Part shown: piece by piece, positions 27,907 to 36,585 of the stretch | Numbering within the stretch: position 1 is the first letter of the stretch | Layout of the letters: every line of letters begins with the position of its first letter | Source of the DNA: Gammaproteobacteria bacterium MFB021 | GTDB lineage: Bacteria > Pseudomonadota > Gammaproteobacteria > Pseudomonadales > Halomonadaceae | DNA: 64,000 nucleotides | Assembly (NCBI GenBank): GCA_000737985.1 | Contig: JNVT01000058.1 | Span: 1 to 64,000 of the forward strand | Direction of reading: 5' to 3' | Notes under the pieces: model-generated | Told to the model about the DNA's origin: nothing | Databases searched by the model: none | The model's input: only the letters and a program-made list of their open reading frames with translations | Translations under genes and position numbers: made by a program

Positions 27907-29345
27907 GCGCGTTCTCCAGAATCTGGGGTGTGCGTATCGGAATCCGCTTCGGGCGGGGCCAGGCGCATCAGCGTCAGCGACAGGCGCAGCCCGTGGGGGC
28001 TCACCGCGCTCACTTCCAGCGGGCTGCCGTGACGCCGGGCGATGGAGTCGACGATCGCCAGCCCCAGCCCAGAGCCCTCGGTATCCTGACGCTGGCCGCG
28101 CTCGAACGGGCGTGTCAGGCGCTCGCGCGCCGCTGTCTCCACCCCGGGGCCGTCATCCTCGATCGACAGCTCCAGCCGGTCCGGGCTCAGGTCGCGCAAC
28201 GCCACCGTGATCTGGCTGCCGTGCGGGGTGTAGCGGCAGGCGTTGTCGATCAGATTGTTGAGCAGCTCGTGCAGCGCCCAGGATTCGCCGGCGACCCAGG
28301 CGGGCAGCGCGCATTCGAGCGCCAGGCCGAGATCGTGATCGCGGCTCTCCTGGCGGTCGGCCCACTCCATCACCACCGCGCGTAGCAGTGTGTCCAGCGC
28401 CAGCGGCTGGCGCTCCTGGTCGGGGCCCAGATGACGCAGCCGGGTCAGGCTGAGCATCTGGCCGGCCAGCCGGCTGGTGCGGCTGGCGCTGTCGTGGACT
28501 TCATCCAGGGCGCGCCGCCAGGCCGCCGGATCGGGGCTGGCCAGGGCCAGCTCCGAGGTGCTCTGCAGCCCCGCCAGCGGGGTCTTCAACTGGTGCGAGG
28601 CGTCGGCGATGAAGCGCAGCAGGGTGGCGCGGCGGTCGCGCTGGTCAGCGAGCAGACGGTTCAGGGTGTCTACCCACTCGCGCATTTCCCGCGGCACCTC
28701 CAGGTCGAGCGGCTCGACGTCGTCCGGATGGCGGTCGCGCAGCGCCCGGCGCAGGCGCTCCAGCGGTGCCAGCAGGGCGCGCACGGCAATCATCAGCAGT
28801 GCCGCGGTGATCAGCACCATGGCGGCGAAACGCGAGGCGCTCTTCTCGAACAGCTCGCCGGCGAGCAGGTCGCGCCCGCGTCGTGTATGGCCGACCCACA
28901 GCTGTACCGGCTCCTGGGTATCCCAGCCGGCGGAGTCGATCTCACGGCCATGGAGGCGGATCGGCACGCCGTCCAGGTCGGCGTCGTAGAACACCGGGTG
29001 GTGGCTGGCGGCGTCGCGCATGGTGGCGCTGATCGGCAGTTCGGCGTTGCGCGTGATGAGGCGGCCGTTATCGGCCTGGAGCCAGTAGAACACCCGCTCC
29101 TGCCACTGGGTGGCGAGAATCTGCAGCGCCGAGGCGGGCATCTCCAGGGTGGGCTGGCCATCGGGCCACTGCAGCGATTCGGCCATGGTCAGGCTGGCGG
29201 CCGCGAGCTGGCCGTCGAGGGCACGGTCGGCGGCCTTGTGGGCGCTGGTGTAGGCCTCGATCAGCAGCAGCGTGCCGAGCCCGGCGACGATCGCGGTCAG
29301 CCACAGCGCTAGACGGCGCTTGAGCGACACTGGGCGCGCATTCAC
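27903..29345 (-). CDS. TctE-like sensor histidine kinase
   Basis: Inner membrane kinase of 480 residues starting at GTG 29345, which overlaps the response regulator stop (GTGA). Two membrane segments (near residues 11-32 and 172-192) enclose a periplasmic domain of about 140 residues. HAMP-like, H-box (FIADASHQLKTPLAGL, H251) and HATPase blocks (NNLIDNACRYTP, EDDGPGV, GSGLGLAIVDSI) follow. The frame remains open upstream to 29588 but that overlaps the regulator gene. It probably phosphorylates the adjacent OmpR-type regulator to control the divergent tctCBA genes. Confidence 0.88.
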   Translation of the reverse strand: MNARPVSLKRRLALWLTAIVAGLGTLLLIEAYTSAHKAADRALDGQLAAASLTMAESLQWPDGQPTLEMPASALQILATQWQERVFYWLQADNGRLITRNAELPISATMRDAASHHPVFYDADLDGVPIRLHGREIDSAGWDTQEPVQLWVGHTRRGRDLLAGELFEKSASRFAAMVLITAALLMIAVRALLAPLERLRRALRDRHPDDVEPLDLEVPREMREWVDTLNRLLADQRDRRATLLRFIADASHQLKTPLAGLQSTSELALASPDPAAWRRALDEVHDSASRTSRLAGQMLSLTRLRHLGPDQERQPLALDTLLRAVVMEWADRQESRDHDLGLALECALPAWVAGESWALHELLNNLIDNACRYTPHGSQITVALRDLSPDRLELSIEDDGPGVETAARERLTRPFERGQRQDTEGSGLGLAIVDSIARRHGSPLEVSAVSPHGLRLSLTLMRLAPPEADSDTHTPDSGERA

Positions 29346-30010
29346 GTGCGGCGCTCCTCCAGGCGATAGCCCAGTCCGCGCAGGGTGCGGATCGCCAGCG
29401 GCGCGTCCTGGAGCCGCTTGCGCAGCCGGCTGACGTAGACCTCGAGGGCGTTGGCGCCCACCGCTTCGAAGCCGAACAGGCGATCCTCCAGCGTTTCCCG
29501 AGGCACGATGCGCCCGGCGTTGAGCATCAGCGCTTCGAGCAGGCGGAATTCGCGCCGTGGCAGATCCAGCGGCTCGCCCGCCAGCCACACGCTGGCGGCG
29601 TGGGTGTCCAGGGTCAGGCCGGCGAAGTGCAGACGGTCGTCGAGACGCTGCTGGCTGCGTCGCAGCAGGGCGCGCACGCGCGCCTCCAGCTCGCTGATCG
29701 AGAACGGCTTGGCCAGGTAGTCGTCGGCGCCCAGGTCGAGCCCGCGCACGCGATCCTCGAGCCCGTCACGCGCGGTGAGGATCATCACCGGGGTGGCGTC
29801 GCCGGCATCGCGCAGGCGCGCCAGCAGCTCGAGCCCGCTGGCGTCGGGCAGGCCAAGATCGAGCAGAATCAGATCGAAACGGCGCTGGCGCAGCGCCTGC
29901 CAGGCATCTTCGACCCGGCTCAGCGCGTCGATGCGATAGCCGGCACGGGCCATCGCCTCGCCCAGCGAGCGCGACAGCAGAGGATCGTCTTCGATGACCA
30001 GCAGATGCAT
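29342..30010 (-). CDS. tctD: TctD-like OmpR-family response regulator
   Basis: A 222-residue response regulator. The receiver domain has EDD near residues 7-9, phosphoacceptor D51 (LILLDLGLPD) and K near residue 101 (YLAKPFS). A C-terminal winged helix follows (RREFRLLEALMLNAGRIVPRETLEDRLFG, then VSRLRKRLQ). It is divergent from tctCBA with a 274-base gap that contains an inverted repeat at 30144-30158. By analogy with TctD it controls the transporter in response to tricarboxylates. Confidence 0.87.
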   Translation of the reverse strand: MHLLVIEDDPLLSRSLGEAMARAGYRIDALSRVEDAWQALRQRRFDLILLDLGLPDASGLELLARLRDAGDATPVMILTARDGLEDRVRGLDLGADDYLAKPFSISELEARVRALLRRSQQRLDDRLHFAGLTLDTHAASVWLAGEPLDLPRREFRLLEALMLNAGRIVPRETLEDRLFGFEAVGANALEVYVSRLRKRLQDAPLAIRTLRGLGYRLEERRT

Positions 30011-30143
30011 GACGGGGCTCCGCGCCAGTGTGTCGTCAGGGTGAGGTCGTCAGGATGAGACCGAACGCATGAGGCCGACCGTTCGCACTCGGAGCGCGCC
30101 GACTCGGCGGTGCGATCAGTCCGTATACGACTAATGTCTCAAT

Positions 30144-30158
30144 TAGACCAAAGGTCTA
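30144..30158. promoter_or_regulatory. Inverted repeat in the tctD-tctC intergenic region
   Basis: TAGACC-AAA-GGTCTA is a perfect 6-bp inverted repeat in the divergent promoter region, about 125 bases before the tctC start. It is a candidate regulator site. Confidence 0.35.
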
Positions 30159-30197
30159 GATGACAGGTTGATGAAAGGTTGGCGGCCTAGCATCGCC

Positions 30198-30219
30198 CAG
30201 GTGCTGTATGAAAAGTCGC
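30198..30219. repeat. End fragment of the MITE-like repeat (copy D)
   Basis: GGTGCTGTATGAAAAGTCG at 30200-30218 matches the terminal sequence of the 42415-42558 element. It lies in the leader region of tctC, without an interior. Confidence 0.55.
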
Positions 30220-30284
30220 TTGCGGGCCGACCCCGAAGAGCGCCCGAGCGGATAGCGAGCATAACAATCCAGGAGACGCTGAGC

Positions 30285-31274
30285 ATGCCGAAATCATCCT
30301 CCCTTCGTCGTTGGCTGGCCGCCGCCGTGGCCGGTGGCGCGCTGCTGGCCGGCGCCGTTCAGGCCCAGGCCAAGCCCCCCGAGTGTATCGCCCCGGCCAA
30401 GCCCGGCGGTGGCTACGATCTTACCTGCCGCCTGGCCGCCAACGGCCTGCAGGAAGCCAAGCTGATCGACGAGCCGATGCTGGTCACCTACATGCCGGGC
30501 GGGATCGGCGCGGTCGCCTATAACCACGTCACCGGCGTGCGCAACGACGACCCCAACCTGATCGTCGCCGCGAGTACCGGTGCCGCGCTCAATCTGGCGC
30601 TGAAGAAGTTCGGTGCCAAGCAGTCGGTCGACGACGTGCGCTGGCTGGGCGCGCTGGGGGTCGACTACGGTGCGGTGGTGGTGCGTAACGATGCCCCGTG
30701 GCAGAACCTCGATGAGCTGATGCAGGCGCTGAAGAAGAACCCCTCCAGCGTGGTGATCGGCGCCGGCGGTACGGTCGGCAGCCAGGACTGGATGAAAGCG
30801 GCGCTGATGGCGAAATCCGCCAACATCGATCCGCGCAAGCTGCGCTACGTCTCCTTCGAGGGCGGCGGCGAGGCGCTGGCGGCACTGCTGGGCGAGCACA
30901 TCCAGGTGTTCACCGGCGATCTGGCCGAACTCAAGCCGCAGCTCGACAGCGGTGAGGTACGCATCCTCGCGGCACTCGCCGAAGAGCGCCAGGCCGGCCC
31001 CTACGCCGATATCCCCACCGCCAAGGAGCAGGGCTACGACGTCGAGTGGCCGATCTGGCGCGGCTACTACATGGGCCCGAAGGTCAGCGACGAAGCCTAT
31101 CAGGCGTGGGTCGAGCGTCTGCGCGAGCTGAGCCAGACCGAGAGCTTCGCCAAGCTGCGTGAAGGTCGCGGGCTGTTCCCGATGAGCAAGTTCGGCGATG
31201 ACTTCGACCAGTACGTCAAGAAGCAGGTCGCCAGCTTCTCGCAACTGGCCAAGGAAGTGGGCCTGACCCAATGA
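30285..31274 (+). CDS. tctC: Tripartite tricarboxylate transporter substrate-binding protein
   Basis: Periplasmic binding protein of the TctC family, 329 residues, with a signal peptide (RRWLAAAVAGGALLAGAVQAQA, cleaved near residue 29). Family blocks are APAKPGGGYDLTCRLAANGLQ and VTYMPGGIGAVAYNHV. The ATG at 30285 has AGGAGA nine bases upstream. It captures a carboxylate, citrate-like in known members, for the TctAB membrane subunits that follow with overlapping genes. It is likely controlled by the divergent two-component system. Confidence 0.9.
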   Translation: MPKSSSLRRWLAAAVAGGALLAGAVQAQAKPPECIAPAKPGGGYDLTCRLAANGLQEAKLIDEPMLVTYMPGGIGAVAYNHVTGVRNDDPNLIVAASTGAALNLALKKFGAKQSVDDVRWLGALGVDYGAVVVRNDAPWQNLDELMQALKKNPSSVVIGAGGTVGSQDWMKAALMAKSANIDPRKLRYVSFEGGGEALAALLGEHIQVFTGDLAELKPQLDSGEVRILAALAEERQAGPYADIPTAKEQGYDVEWPIWRGYYMGPKVSDEAYQAWVERLRELSQTESFAKLREGRGLFPMSKFGDDFDQYVKKQVASFSQLAKEVGLTQ

Positions 31275-31729
31275 GATACGCCGCCGACCGAATCCTGAGT
31301 TTGCTGTTGCTCGGTCTGGCGGCGTTCATCGCCGTCCAGGCCTGGCATCTCGAGGTGCCGTTCAGCTACGACCCGGTGGGGCCGAAGGCCTTCCCGCTGC
31401 TGCTGGCGGGGCTGCTGGCGCTGCTCGCGGTGGTGCTGTTCGTACGCCCGGGGCCCAGCGGTGAATGGCCCAGCGGCGCGCTGCTGCTGCGCCTGCTGGT
31501 GGTGATGGGGCTGCTGGTGGTGTACGCCGCGCTGTTCATCGAGGCCGGCTACCTGCTGATCACCGCACTGGTCAGCGTGGCGATCGCCTGGCTGTTCGGC
31601 GCCTCGCCGCTCAAGGCCCTGGTCGGCGGGGTGCTGCTAGCCCTCGGCAGCTATCTGCTGTTCACCTACGCGTTGGGCATCTCGCTACCCACCGGTAGCT
31701 GGATCGAACCGCTGCTGGGAGCCAACTGA
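31271..31729 (+). CDS. tctB: Tripartite tricarboxylate transporter small membrane subunit
   Basis: A 152-residue TctB-family protein with four predicted membrane segments (ILSLLLLGLAAFIAVQAW, FPLLLAGLLALLAVVLFV, LVVMGLLVVYAALFIEAGYLLI, and LVGGVLLALGSYLLFTYALG). TctB is the poorly conserved small subunit. The start overlaps tctC by four bases and the stop overlaps tctA by one, showing a single operon. Confidence 0.88.
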   Translation: MRYAADRILSLLLLGLAAFIAVQAWHLEVPFSYDPVGPKAFPLLLAGLLALLAVVLFVRPGPSGEWPSGALLLRLLVVMGLLVVYAALFIEAGYLLITALVSVAIAWLFGASPLKALVGGVLLALGSYLLFTYALGISLPTGSWIEPLLGAN

Positions 31730-33237
31730 TGTTCGATTTCCTGATCCAGGGCTTCGGCGTCGCGCTGACGCCGCTCAATCTCGGGCTCGCCTTCCTCGGC
31801 GCGCTGCTGGGCACGCTGTTCGGCGCGCTGCCGGGCATCGGCCCGATCAACGGCATCGCCATCCTGATGCCGCTGGCCTATACGCTTGGCCTGCCGGCGG
31901 AGTCGTCGCTGATTCTGCTCGCGGGTATCTACACCGGCTCCGAATACGGCGGGCGCATGTCGAGCATCCTGCTCAACGTGCCCGGTGACGCCGGCGCGGT
32001 GATGACCACGCTGGATGGGCACCCGCTGGCCAAGAAGGGCCTCGCTGGCCCGGCGCTGGGGCTCTCCGCGGTGAGCTCGTTCATCGGCGCCACGGTGGCG
32101 ATCCTGGGGCTGACCCTGTTCGCGCCGCTGCTGGCGATCGTCGCGGTCAAGTTCGGCCCCGCCGAGTTCTTCGCGCTGATGATCTTCGCCTTCGCCTCGA
32201 TGTCGGCGATGATGGGCAAGGACCCGCTCAAGACGCTGATCGGCGCCGTGCTCGGCGTGCTGATCTCCACCGTCGGGGTCGACTCCGGCACCGGCGTGCT
32301 GCGTTTCACCTTCGATATGCCCGAGCTCTACGACGGCATCGATTTCGTGGTCATGATCATCGGGCTGTTCGCGGTCAGCGAGATCCTGCTGATGCTCGAA
32401 CACGCTTTCCGTCACGACCAGGATGGCGAGATGGCGCCGATCGGCCGTGTCATGGTCAAGATGAGTGAGGTGCTCTACTGCAAGTGGGCGATCCTGCGCT
32501 CCAGCGTGATCGGCTTCGTCATCGGCGTGCTGCCGGGTACCGGCGCCTCCGTCGCCAGCGCCGTGGCCTACACCACCGAGAAGCGCATAAGCGACCACGA
32601 CAACAGCTTCGGCACCGGCAACATGCGTGGCCTGGCGGCGCCGGAAGCGGCCAACAACGCCTCCGCCGCTGGCTCCTTCGTGCCCATGCTGACTCTGGGC
32701 ATCCCCGGCTCCGGTACCACCGCGATCCTGCTCGGGGCGCTGATGCTCTACAACATCAACCCGGGGCCGATGATGTTCCGCGAGCAACCGATGGTGGTGG
32801 GCGGGCTGATCGCGTCGCTCTACATCGGCAACGTCATGCTGCTGCTGCTCAACCTGCCGCTGGCCGGGGTCTTCGCCCGCGTGCTGCAGGTGCCGCGCTG
32901 GCTGCTGGTGCCCAGCGTGGCGATTCTCGCCTTCGTCGGCGTCTATCAGCTGCACTCCGATCTGATGGCGATCTATCTGATGCTGGCCATCGGCGTGTTC
33001 GGCTATCTGCTGCGCAAGTTCGGCTTCTCGCTGGCGCCGGTGGTGCTGGGCTTCGTGCTCGGCGGGCTGATGGAGGAAAACCTGCGCCGGGCGCTGTCGA
33101 TCAGCGGTGGCGATCTCGCCATTCTGTGGCAGTCCGGGCTCTCGATCGGGCTGTGGATCGCCGCCGCCGCGGTGGCGTTCATCCCGCTGTTCGCGGGCAG
33201 GCTCAAGGCCAAGTTCCTGCCCGCCCGGTCCGCCTGA
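31729..33237 (+). CDS. tctA: Tripartite tricarboxylate transporter large membrane subunit
   Basis: The 502-residue TctA permease with about twelve hydrophobic segments. The conserved motif LGALLGTLFGALPGIGPINGIA lies near residues 22-45, and a second copy, GVLPGTGASVASAVAYTTEKR, near residue 270. The pair reflects the internal duplication of the family. It starts inside the tctB stop and ends ahead of a strong terminator at 33279-33302. The substrate is probably a carboxylate; the precise one cannot be read from sequence. Confidence 0.92.
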   Translation: MFDFLIQGFGVALTPLNLGLAFLGALLGTLFGALPGIGPINGIAILMPLAYTLGLPAESSLILLAGIYTGSEYGGRMSSILLNVPGDAGAVMTTLDGHPLAKKGLAGPALGLSAVSSFIGATVAILGLTLFAPLLAIVAVKFGPAEFFALMIFAFASMSAMMGKDPLKTLIGAVLGVLISTVGVDSGTGVLRFTFDMPELYDGIDFVVMIIGLFAVSEILLMLEHAFRHDQDGEMAPIGRVMVKMSEVLYCKWAILRSSVIGFVIGVLPGTGASVASAVAYTTEKRISDHDNSFGTGNMRGLAAPEAANNASAAGSFVPMLTLGIPGSGTTAILLGALMLYNINPGPMMFREQPMVVGGLIASLYIGNVMLLLLNLPLAGVFARVLQVPRWLLVPSVAILAFVGVYQLHSDLMAIYLMLAIGVFGYLLRKFGFSLAPVVLGFVLGGLMEENLRRALSISGGDLAILWQSGLSIGLWIAAAAVAFIPLFAGRLKAKFLPARSA

Positions 33238-33278
33238 GGCGTACTCGCCGGCGCTCCGCCGCCGTCGCTGATTCCCTG

Positions 33279-33302
33279 GCCCCGCTTCGGCGGGGCTTTT
33301 TT
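33279..33302 (+). terminator. Rho-independent terminator after tctA
   Basis: GCCCCGC-TTCG-GCGGGGC followed by six T residues, 42 bases after the tctA stop. Confidence 0.85.
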
Positions 33303-33422
33303 CGGTGGCGCGTGTCCGAGGCTCGTTCCTGGAACTCATGTCGAAGATGACTTGATGCCGCGAGGGGGCTATTGTCTGCCCATCTTCCACAGCGCGCCGA
33401 GCCTCGGCCACCGGGAGTGATC

Positions 33423-34148
33423 ATGCAGACATCGAAGTGTCGGGTGCGGGCCATGCTGGCGCCGGAAGGGCGGCTCAAGGTGGCGATCAACTACGGCAAT
33501 CCGGTGCTGGCCCAGCGCCGCGAGGATGGCGAGCCGGGCGGGGTCTCCGCGGCGCTGGCCCGGGCGCTGGCGGCGGAGCTGGATGTGGCGGTGGGATTCG
33601 TCACCTATGACGCCGCCGGGGCCGTGGTCGCCGATCTCGAGCACGCCGACTGGCGGTTGGCGTTTCTGGCCCGCGACCCCAAGCGCGCCGAGACGATCCA
33701 CTTCACCTCGCCCTATGTGCTGATCGAAGGCACCTACCTGGTGCCCGCGGCGGCGCCGTTCGCCGAGGTCGACGAGCTCGACCGTGACGGGGTGCGCATC
33801 GCGGTGGGCGAGGGCGCGGCCTACGACCTCTATCTCTCGCGCACCCTCCAGCACGCCGAGCTGGTGCGCGCGCCCACCTCGGCAGCGGCGATCGAGCTGT
33901 TCGTCGAGCAGGGGCTCGACGCCGCCGCCGGGGTGCGCCAGCCGCTGACTCGTTACGCCGAGGCCCACGCCGGCTATCGAGTGCTGCCGGGGCGCTTCAC
34001 CGCGATCGAGCAGTGCATGGCGCTGCCCCGCGCCCAGGCCGAGGTCGCCGACTATGTCGAGGCATTCCTGGCGCGGATGAAGCACGAGGGCATGATCCAG
34101 CGTGCGCTGAGCGAGAGCGGGCAGGGTGACGCGGAGGTCGCCCCCTGA
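33423..34148 (+). CDS. Solute-binding-protein-like protein without a signal peptide
   Basis: A 241-residue protein of the family 3 (amino-acid type) extracellular binding fold. LAPEGRLKVAINYGNPVLAQ begins the domain, and LAFLARDPKRAETIHFTSPYVLIEGTYLVP is the hinge region. No hydrophobic signal sequence precedes the fold at the chosen ATG (33423, with GGGAG upstream) or in the longer frame from 33372. No ABC permease or ATPase gene lies nearby. It may be a cytoplasmic ligand-binding protein or use another export route; the ligand is unknown. Confidence 0.7.
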   Translation: MQTSKCRVRAMLAPEGRLKVAINYGNPVLAQRREDGEPGGVSAALARALAAELDVAVGFVTYDAAGAVVADLEHADWRLAFLARDPKRAETIHFTSPYVLIEGTYLVPAAAPFAEVDELDRDGVRIAVGEGAAYDLYLSRTLQHAELVRAPTSAAAIELFVEQGLDAAAGVRQPLTRYAEAHAGYRVLPGRFTAIEQCMALPRAQAEVADYVEAFLARMKHEGMIQRALSESGQGDAEVAP

Positions 34149-34308
34149 GCGGGGGTAGGTCACGCAGGTGGCGGTTTTTGCCCCGAAAAATGCCGCAGGG
34201 GCTTCACACGGTGCGGGTGTTTTCTGTTATGCTTCGTCACCGCGAAACGCCGGTAACCTTCGGCGGCACCCTATGAGGGCCGTTAGAACGTTGTTGGCCT
34301 TTGCGTCA

Positions 34309-34398
34309 GGAGAGGTGGCAGAGTGGTCGAATGCACCGCACTCGAAATGCGGCATACCTTCGCGGGTATCGAGGGTTCAAATCCCTCCCTCTCCGCCA
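34309..34398 (+). tRNA. tRNA-Ser (anticodon CGA)
   Basis: The cloverleaf is readable: acceptor arms GGAGAGG and CCTCTCC, anticodon stem CCGCA/TGCGG around loop CTCGAAA (anticodon CGA at 34343-34345), a long variable arm typical of serine tRNA, and T-arm GAGGG-TTCAAAT-CCCTC. The discriminator is G and CCA (34396-34398) is encoded. It reads UCG codons. Confidence 0.95.
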
Positions 34399-34406
34399 CG
34401 AACAGC

Positions 34407-34436
34407 AAAAAGCCGGCTTAATGTAGCCGGCTTTTT
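34407..34436. terminator. Bidirectional terminator after tRNA-Ser
   Basis: AGCCGGCT-TAATGT-AGCCGGCT is flanked by an A-run on the left and a T-run on the right. It can serve the tRNA on the plus strand and the convergent exporter gene on the minus strand. Confidence 0.85.
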
Positions 34437-34471
34437 CGTGGGCGTCCTTCATGTCCGAGAGTGGGGTGCCG

Positions 34472-35404
34472 TTACCGGATTCTGCTCGCGGGACGACGTC
34501 CCGGCAGCGGCGCCACCTCCAGCACCGCGGCGGTGATCACCAGCAGCGCGCCGCCGAGCTGAAGCGCGCTGAGCGGTTCGCCGGCGAACAGCGCCGCCGA
34601 GAGCACGCCCACCAGCACTTCGCTCATCATCAGAATCCCCAGCCGCGCCGGTGCCAGCACGCTGGCCGCCCATACCACGATCGCCAGCGATATGGCCCAC
34701 CACAGGGTGGCGGAGACGGCGATCCAGGCCACGGCCTGACCCAGCGCCGGCATCGGTGGCAGCCCGGGCCAGGGGCCGAGCAGCGGTGTCAGTGCCAGCG
34801 CACCGAGCACTGCGCCCAGGGCGAACACGAAGCTGCCTTCGCCCGGGCCGAGGGTGCTGCGCGCGCGCATGCCGCTGGAAGCAATCGCCCACAGCACGCC
34901 GGAGACCAGCCCCAGCCAGTCGCCCAGGGTGCGCGGCAGCGGCGAGCCGGCGGCGCCCAGTACCAGCGTCAGGCCACCCAGCCCCAGCGCGATCACGGCC
35001 AGTCGCCGGCCGGTGAGCGGCCAGCGCCACCACAGCCGCTCGATCAGCGAGCTCCACACCGGGGTGAGGTAGAACAGCAGGATGACCACCGCGACCTGGC
35101 CCTGGACCAGACCCACCGAGTAGCACATGAAGGCCGCGCCGCCGAGCAGCACCGCGAGTATCCCCAGCGGATGACAGCGGCGCAGCCGCGCGCGCCCGGC
35201 CGGCGCCCAGGGCGCGAGCAGGCAGCAGGTGACGAGGGCGACGATCAGCGAGCCCCAGACGCCGCCCAGGGCCAGCGCCTCGAGGCGGCGGATGGGAATC
35301 CAGTAGAGCCCCCACAGCGCGCCGGCGAATAGAATGCCTGCGGCCGCCAGACGCGTGCGTCTGGCGGCCGCAGGGTTCGGCGCGAACGTTTCCGGGCTAG
35401 CCAT
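34472..35404 (-). CDS. EamA/DMT-family transporter
   Basis: A 310-residue inner membrane protein with ten predicted segments in two EamA repeats (about residues 20-150 and 165-295), of the drug/metabolite transporter superfamily. The first repeat contains AAGILFAGALWGLYWIPIRRLEA; the second contains LGLVSGVLWAIASSGMRA. It lies six bases downstream of pgk, so it is probably transcribed with epd-pgk. That is not a typical partner, and the substrate is unknown. Confidence 0.82.
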   Translation of the reverse strand: MASPETFAPNPAAARRTRLAAAGILFAGALWGLYWIPIRRLEALALGGVWGSLIVALVTCCLLAPWAPAGRARLRRCHPLGILAVLLGGAAFMCYSVGLVQGQVAVVILLFYLTPVWSSLIERLWWRWPLTGRRLAVIALGLGGLTLVLGAAGSPLPRTLGDWLGLVSGVLWAIASSGMRARSTLGPGEGSFVFALGAVLGALALTPLLGPWPGLPPMPALGQAVAWIAVSATLWWAISLAIVVWAASVLAPARLGILMMSEVLVGVLSAALFAGEPLSALQLGGALLVITAAVLEVAPLPGRRPASRIR

Positions 35405-35410
35405 TCGCGC

Positions 35411-36574
35411 TCAGCGCGCGGCGGCTTCGAGCGCGGCGACGGCAGGCAGGGTCTTGCCCTCGACGTACTCGAGGAACGCGCCGCCGCCGGTGGAGATGTA
35501 GGAGACGCGCTCGGCGATGCCGTACTTGTCGATGGCGGCCAGGGTGTCACCGCCGCCGGCAATCGAGAACGCCGGGCTGTCGGCGATGGCATGGGAGAGG
35601 GTTTCGGTGCCCTTGCCGAACTGGTCGATCTCGAACACCCCCACCGGGCCGTTCCAGAGGATGGTGCCGGCGTTGCCGAGCAGCGCTGCCAGGCGCTCGG
35701 CGGTCTCCGGGCCGATATCCAGGATCATCTCGTCGTCACCGACCTGGTCCACCGGCTTGACCGTGGCGGTGGCGGATTCGGAGAATTCGGTGGCCACCAC
35801 CACGTCGCTGGGCAGCGGGATCTCGACCTTGGCCATCAGCGCCTTGGCCTTGTCGATCAGATCGGCTTCGTAGAGCGACTTGCCGACGTTGTGGCCGGCC
35901 GCGGCGATGAAGGTGTTGGCGATGCCGCCACCGACGATCAGCTGGTCGCACTTCTCGGCCAGGGCGTAGAGCACTTCGAGCTTGGTCGAGACCTTGGAGC
36001 CGCCGACGATCGCCGCCATCGGCCGCTTGGGCGCGCTGAGTGCCTGCTCCAGCGCTTCCAGCTCGCTCGCCAGCAGCGGGCCGGCGCAGGCCTGGGGGGC
36101 GAAACGGGCGACGCCGTGGGTCGAGGCCTGGGCGCGGTGGGCGGTGCCGAAGGCATCCATCACGTAGACGTCGCAGAGCGCGGCGTAGGCCTTGGACAAC
36201 GCCTCGTCGTCCTTTTTCTCGCCCGGGTTGTAGCGCACGTTCTCCAGCATGACCACTTCGCCGTCGCCGATCTCGACCTCACCGTCGAGATAGTCCTTCT
36301 CCAGGCGGACCGGCTGACCCAGCAGCTCGCCGAGATGCCGGGCGACCGGGGCGAGGCTGAACTCGTCGGCCGGCTCGCCTTCGGTGGGGCGACCCAGATG
36401 GCTCATCAGCAGCACGCGGGCGCCGGCGTCGAGGGCGGCGCGGATGGTCGGCAGGCTGGCGCGGATGCGGGCGTCGCTGGTGACCTTGCCGTCCTTGACC
36501 GGCACGTTGAGATCCTCGCGGATCAGGACGCGCTTACCCGAGAGATCCAGCTCAGTCATCTTGTGTACGTTCAT
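35411..36574 (-). CDS. pgk: Phosphoglycerate kinase
   Basis: Glycolytic/gluconeogenic ATP-forming kinase, 387 residues, normal for bacterial Pgk. Motifs in order: [14 protein letters not shown] near residue 13, [11 protein letters not shown] near residue 53, the hinge region [25 protein letters not shown], and the nucleotide-binding end [16 protein letters not shown] with [13 protein letters not shown]. The start at 36574 ([16 protein letters not shown]) is chosen over the longer frame to 36685, which overlaps epd. It follows epd by 11 bases, the ancestral epd-pgk order. Confidence 0.95.
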   Translation of the reverse strand: MNVHKMTELDLSGKRVLIREDLNVPVKDGKVTSDARIRASLPTIRAALDAGARVLLMSHLGRPTEGEPADEFSLAPVARHLGELLGQPVRLEKDYLDGEVEIGDGEVVMLENVRYNPGEKKDDEALSKAYAALCDVYVMDAFGTAHRAQASTHGVARFAPQACAGPLLASELEALEQALSAPKRPMAAIVGGSKVSTKLEVLYALAEKCDQLIVGGGIANTFIAAAGHNVGKSLYEADLIDKAKALMAKVEIPLPSDVVVATEFSESATATVKPVDQVGDDEMILDIGPETAERLAALLGNAGTILWNGPVGVFEIDQFGKGTETLSHAIADSPAFSIAGGGDTLAAIDKYGIAERVSYISTGGGAFLEYVEGKTLPAVAALEAAAR

Positions 36575-36585
36575 GCGTTCTTTCC

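Noticed and set aside
31666-33411. 581-codon frame on the minus strand
   Set aside because: Antisense to tctA; low-complexity His/Gln/Arg/Asp-rich sequence with no family match.
34309-34471. tRNA-Ser as an integration site for a mobile island
   Set aside because: No integrase, no repeated tRNA end and no change in gene style was seen around it.
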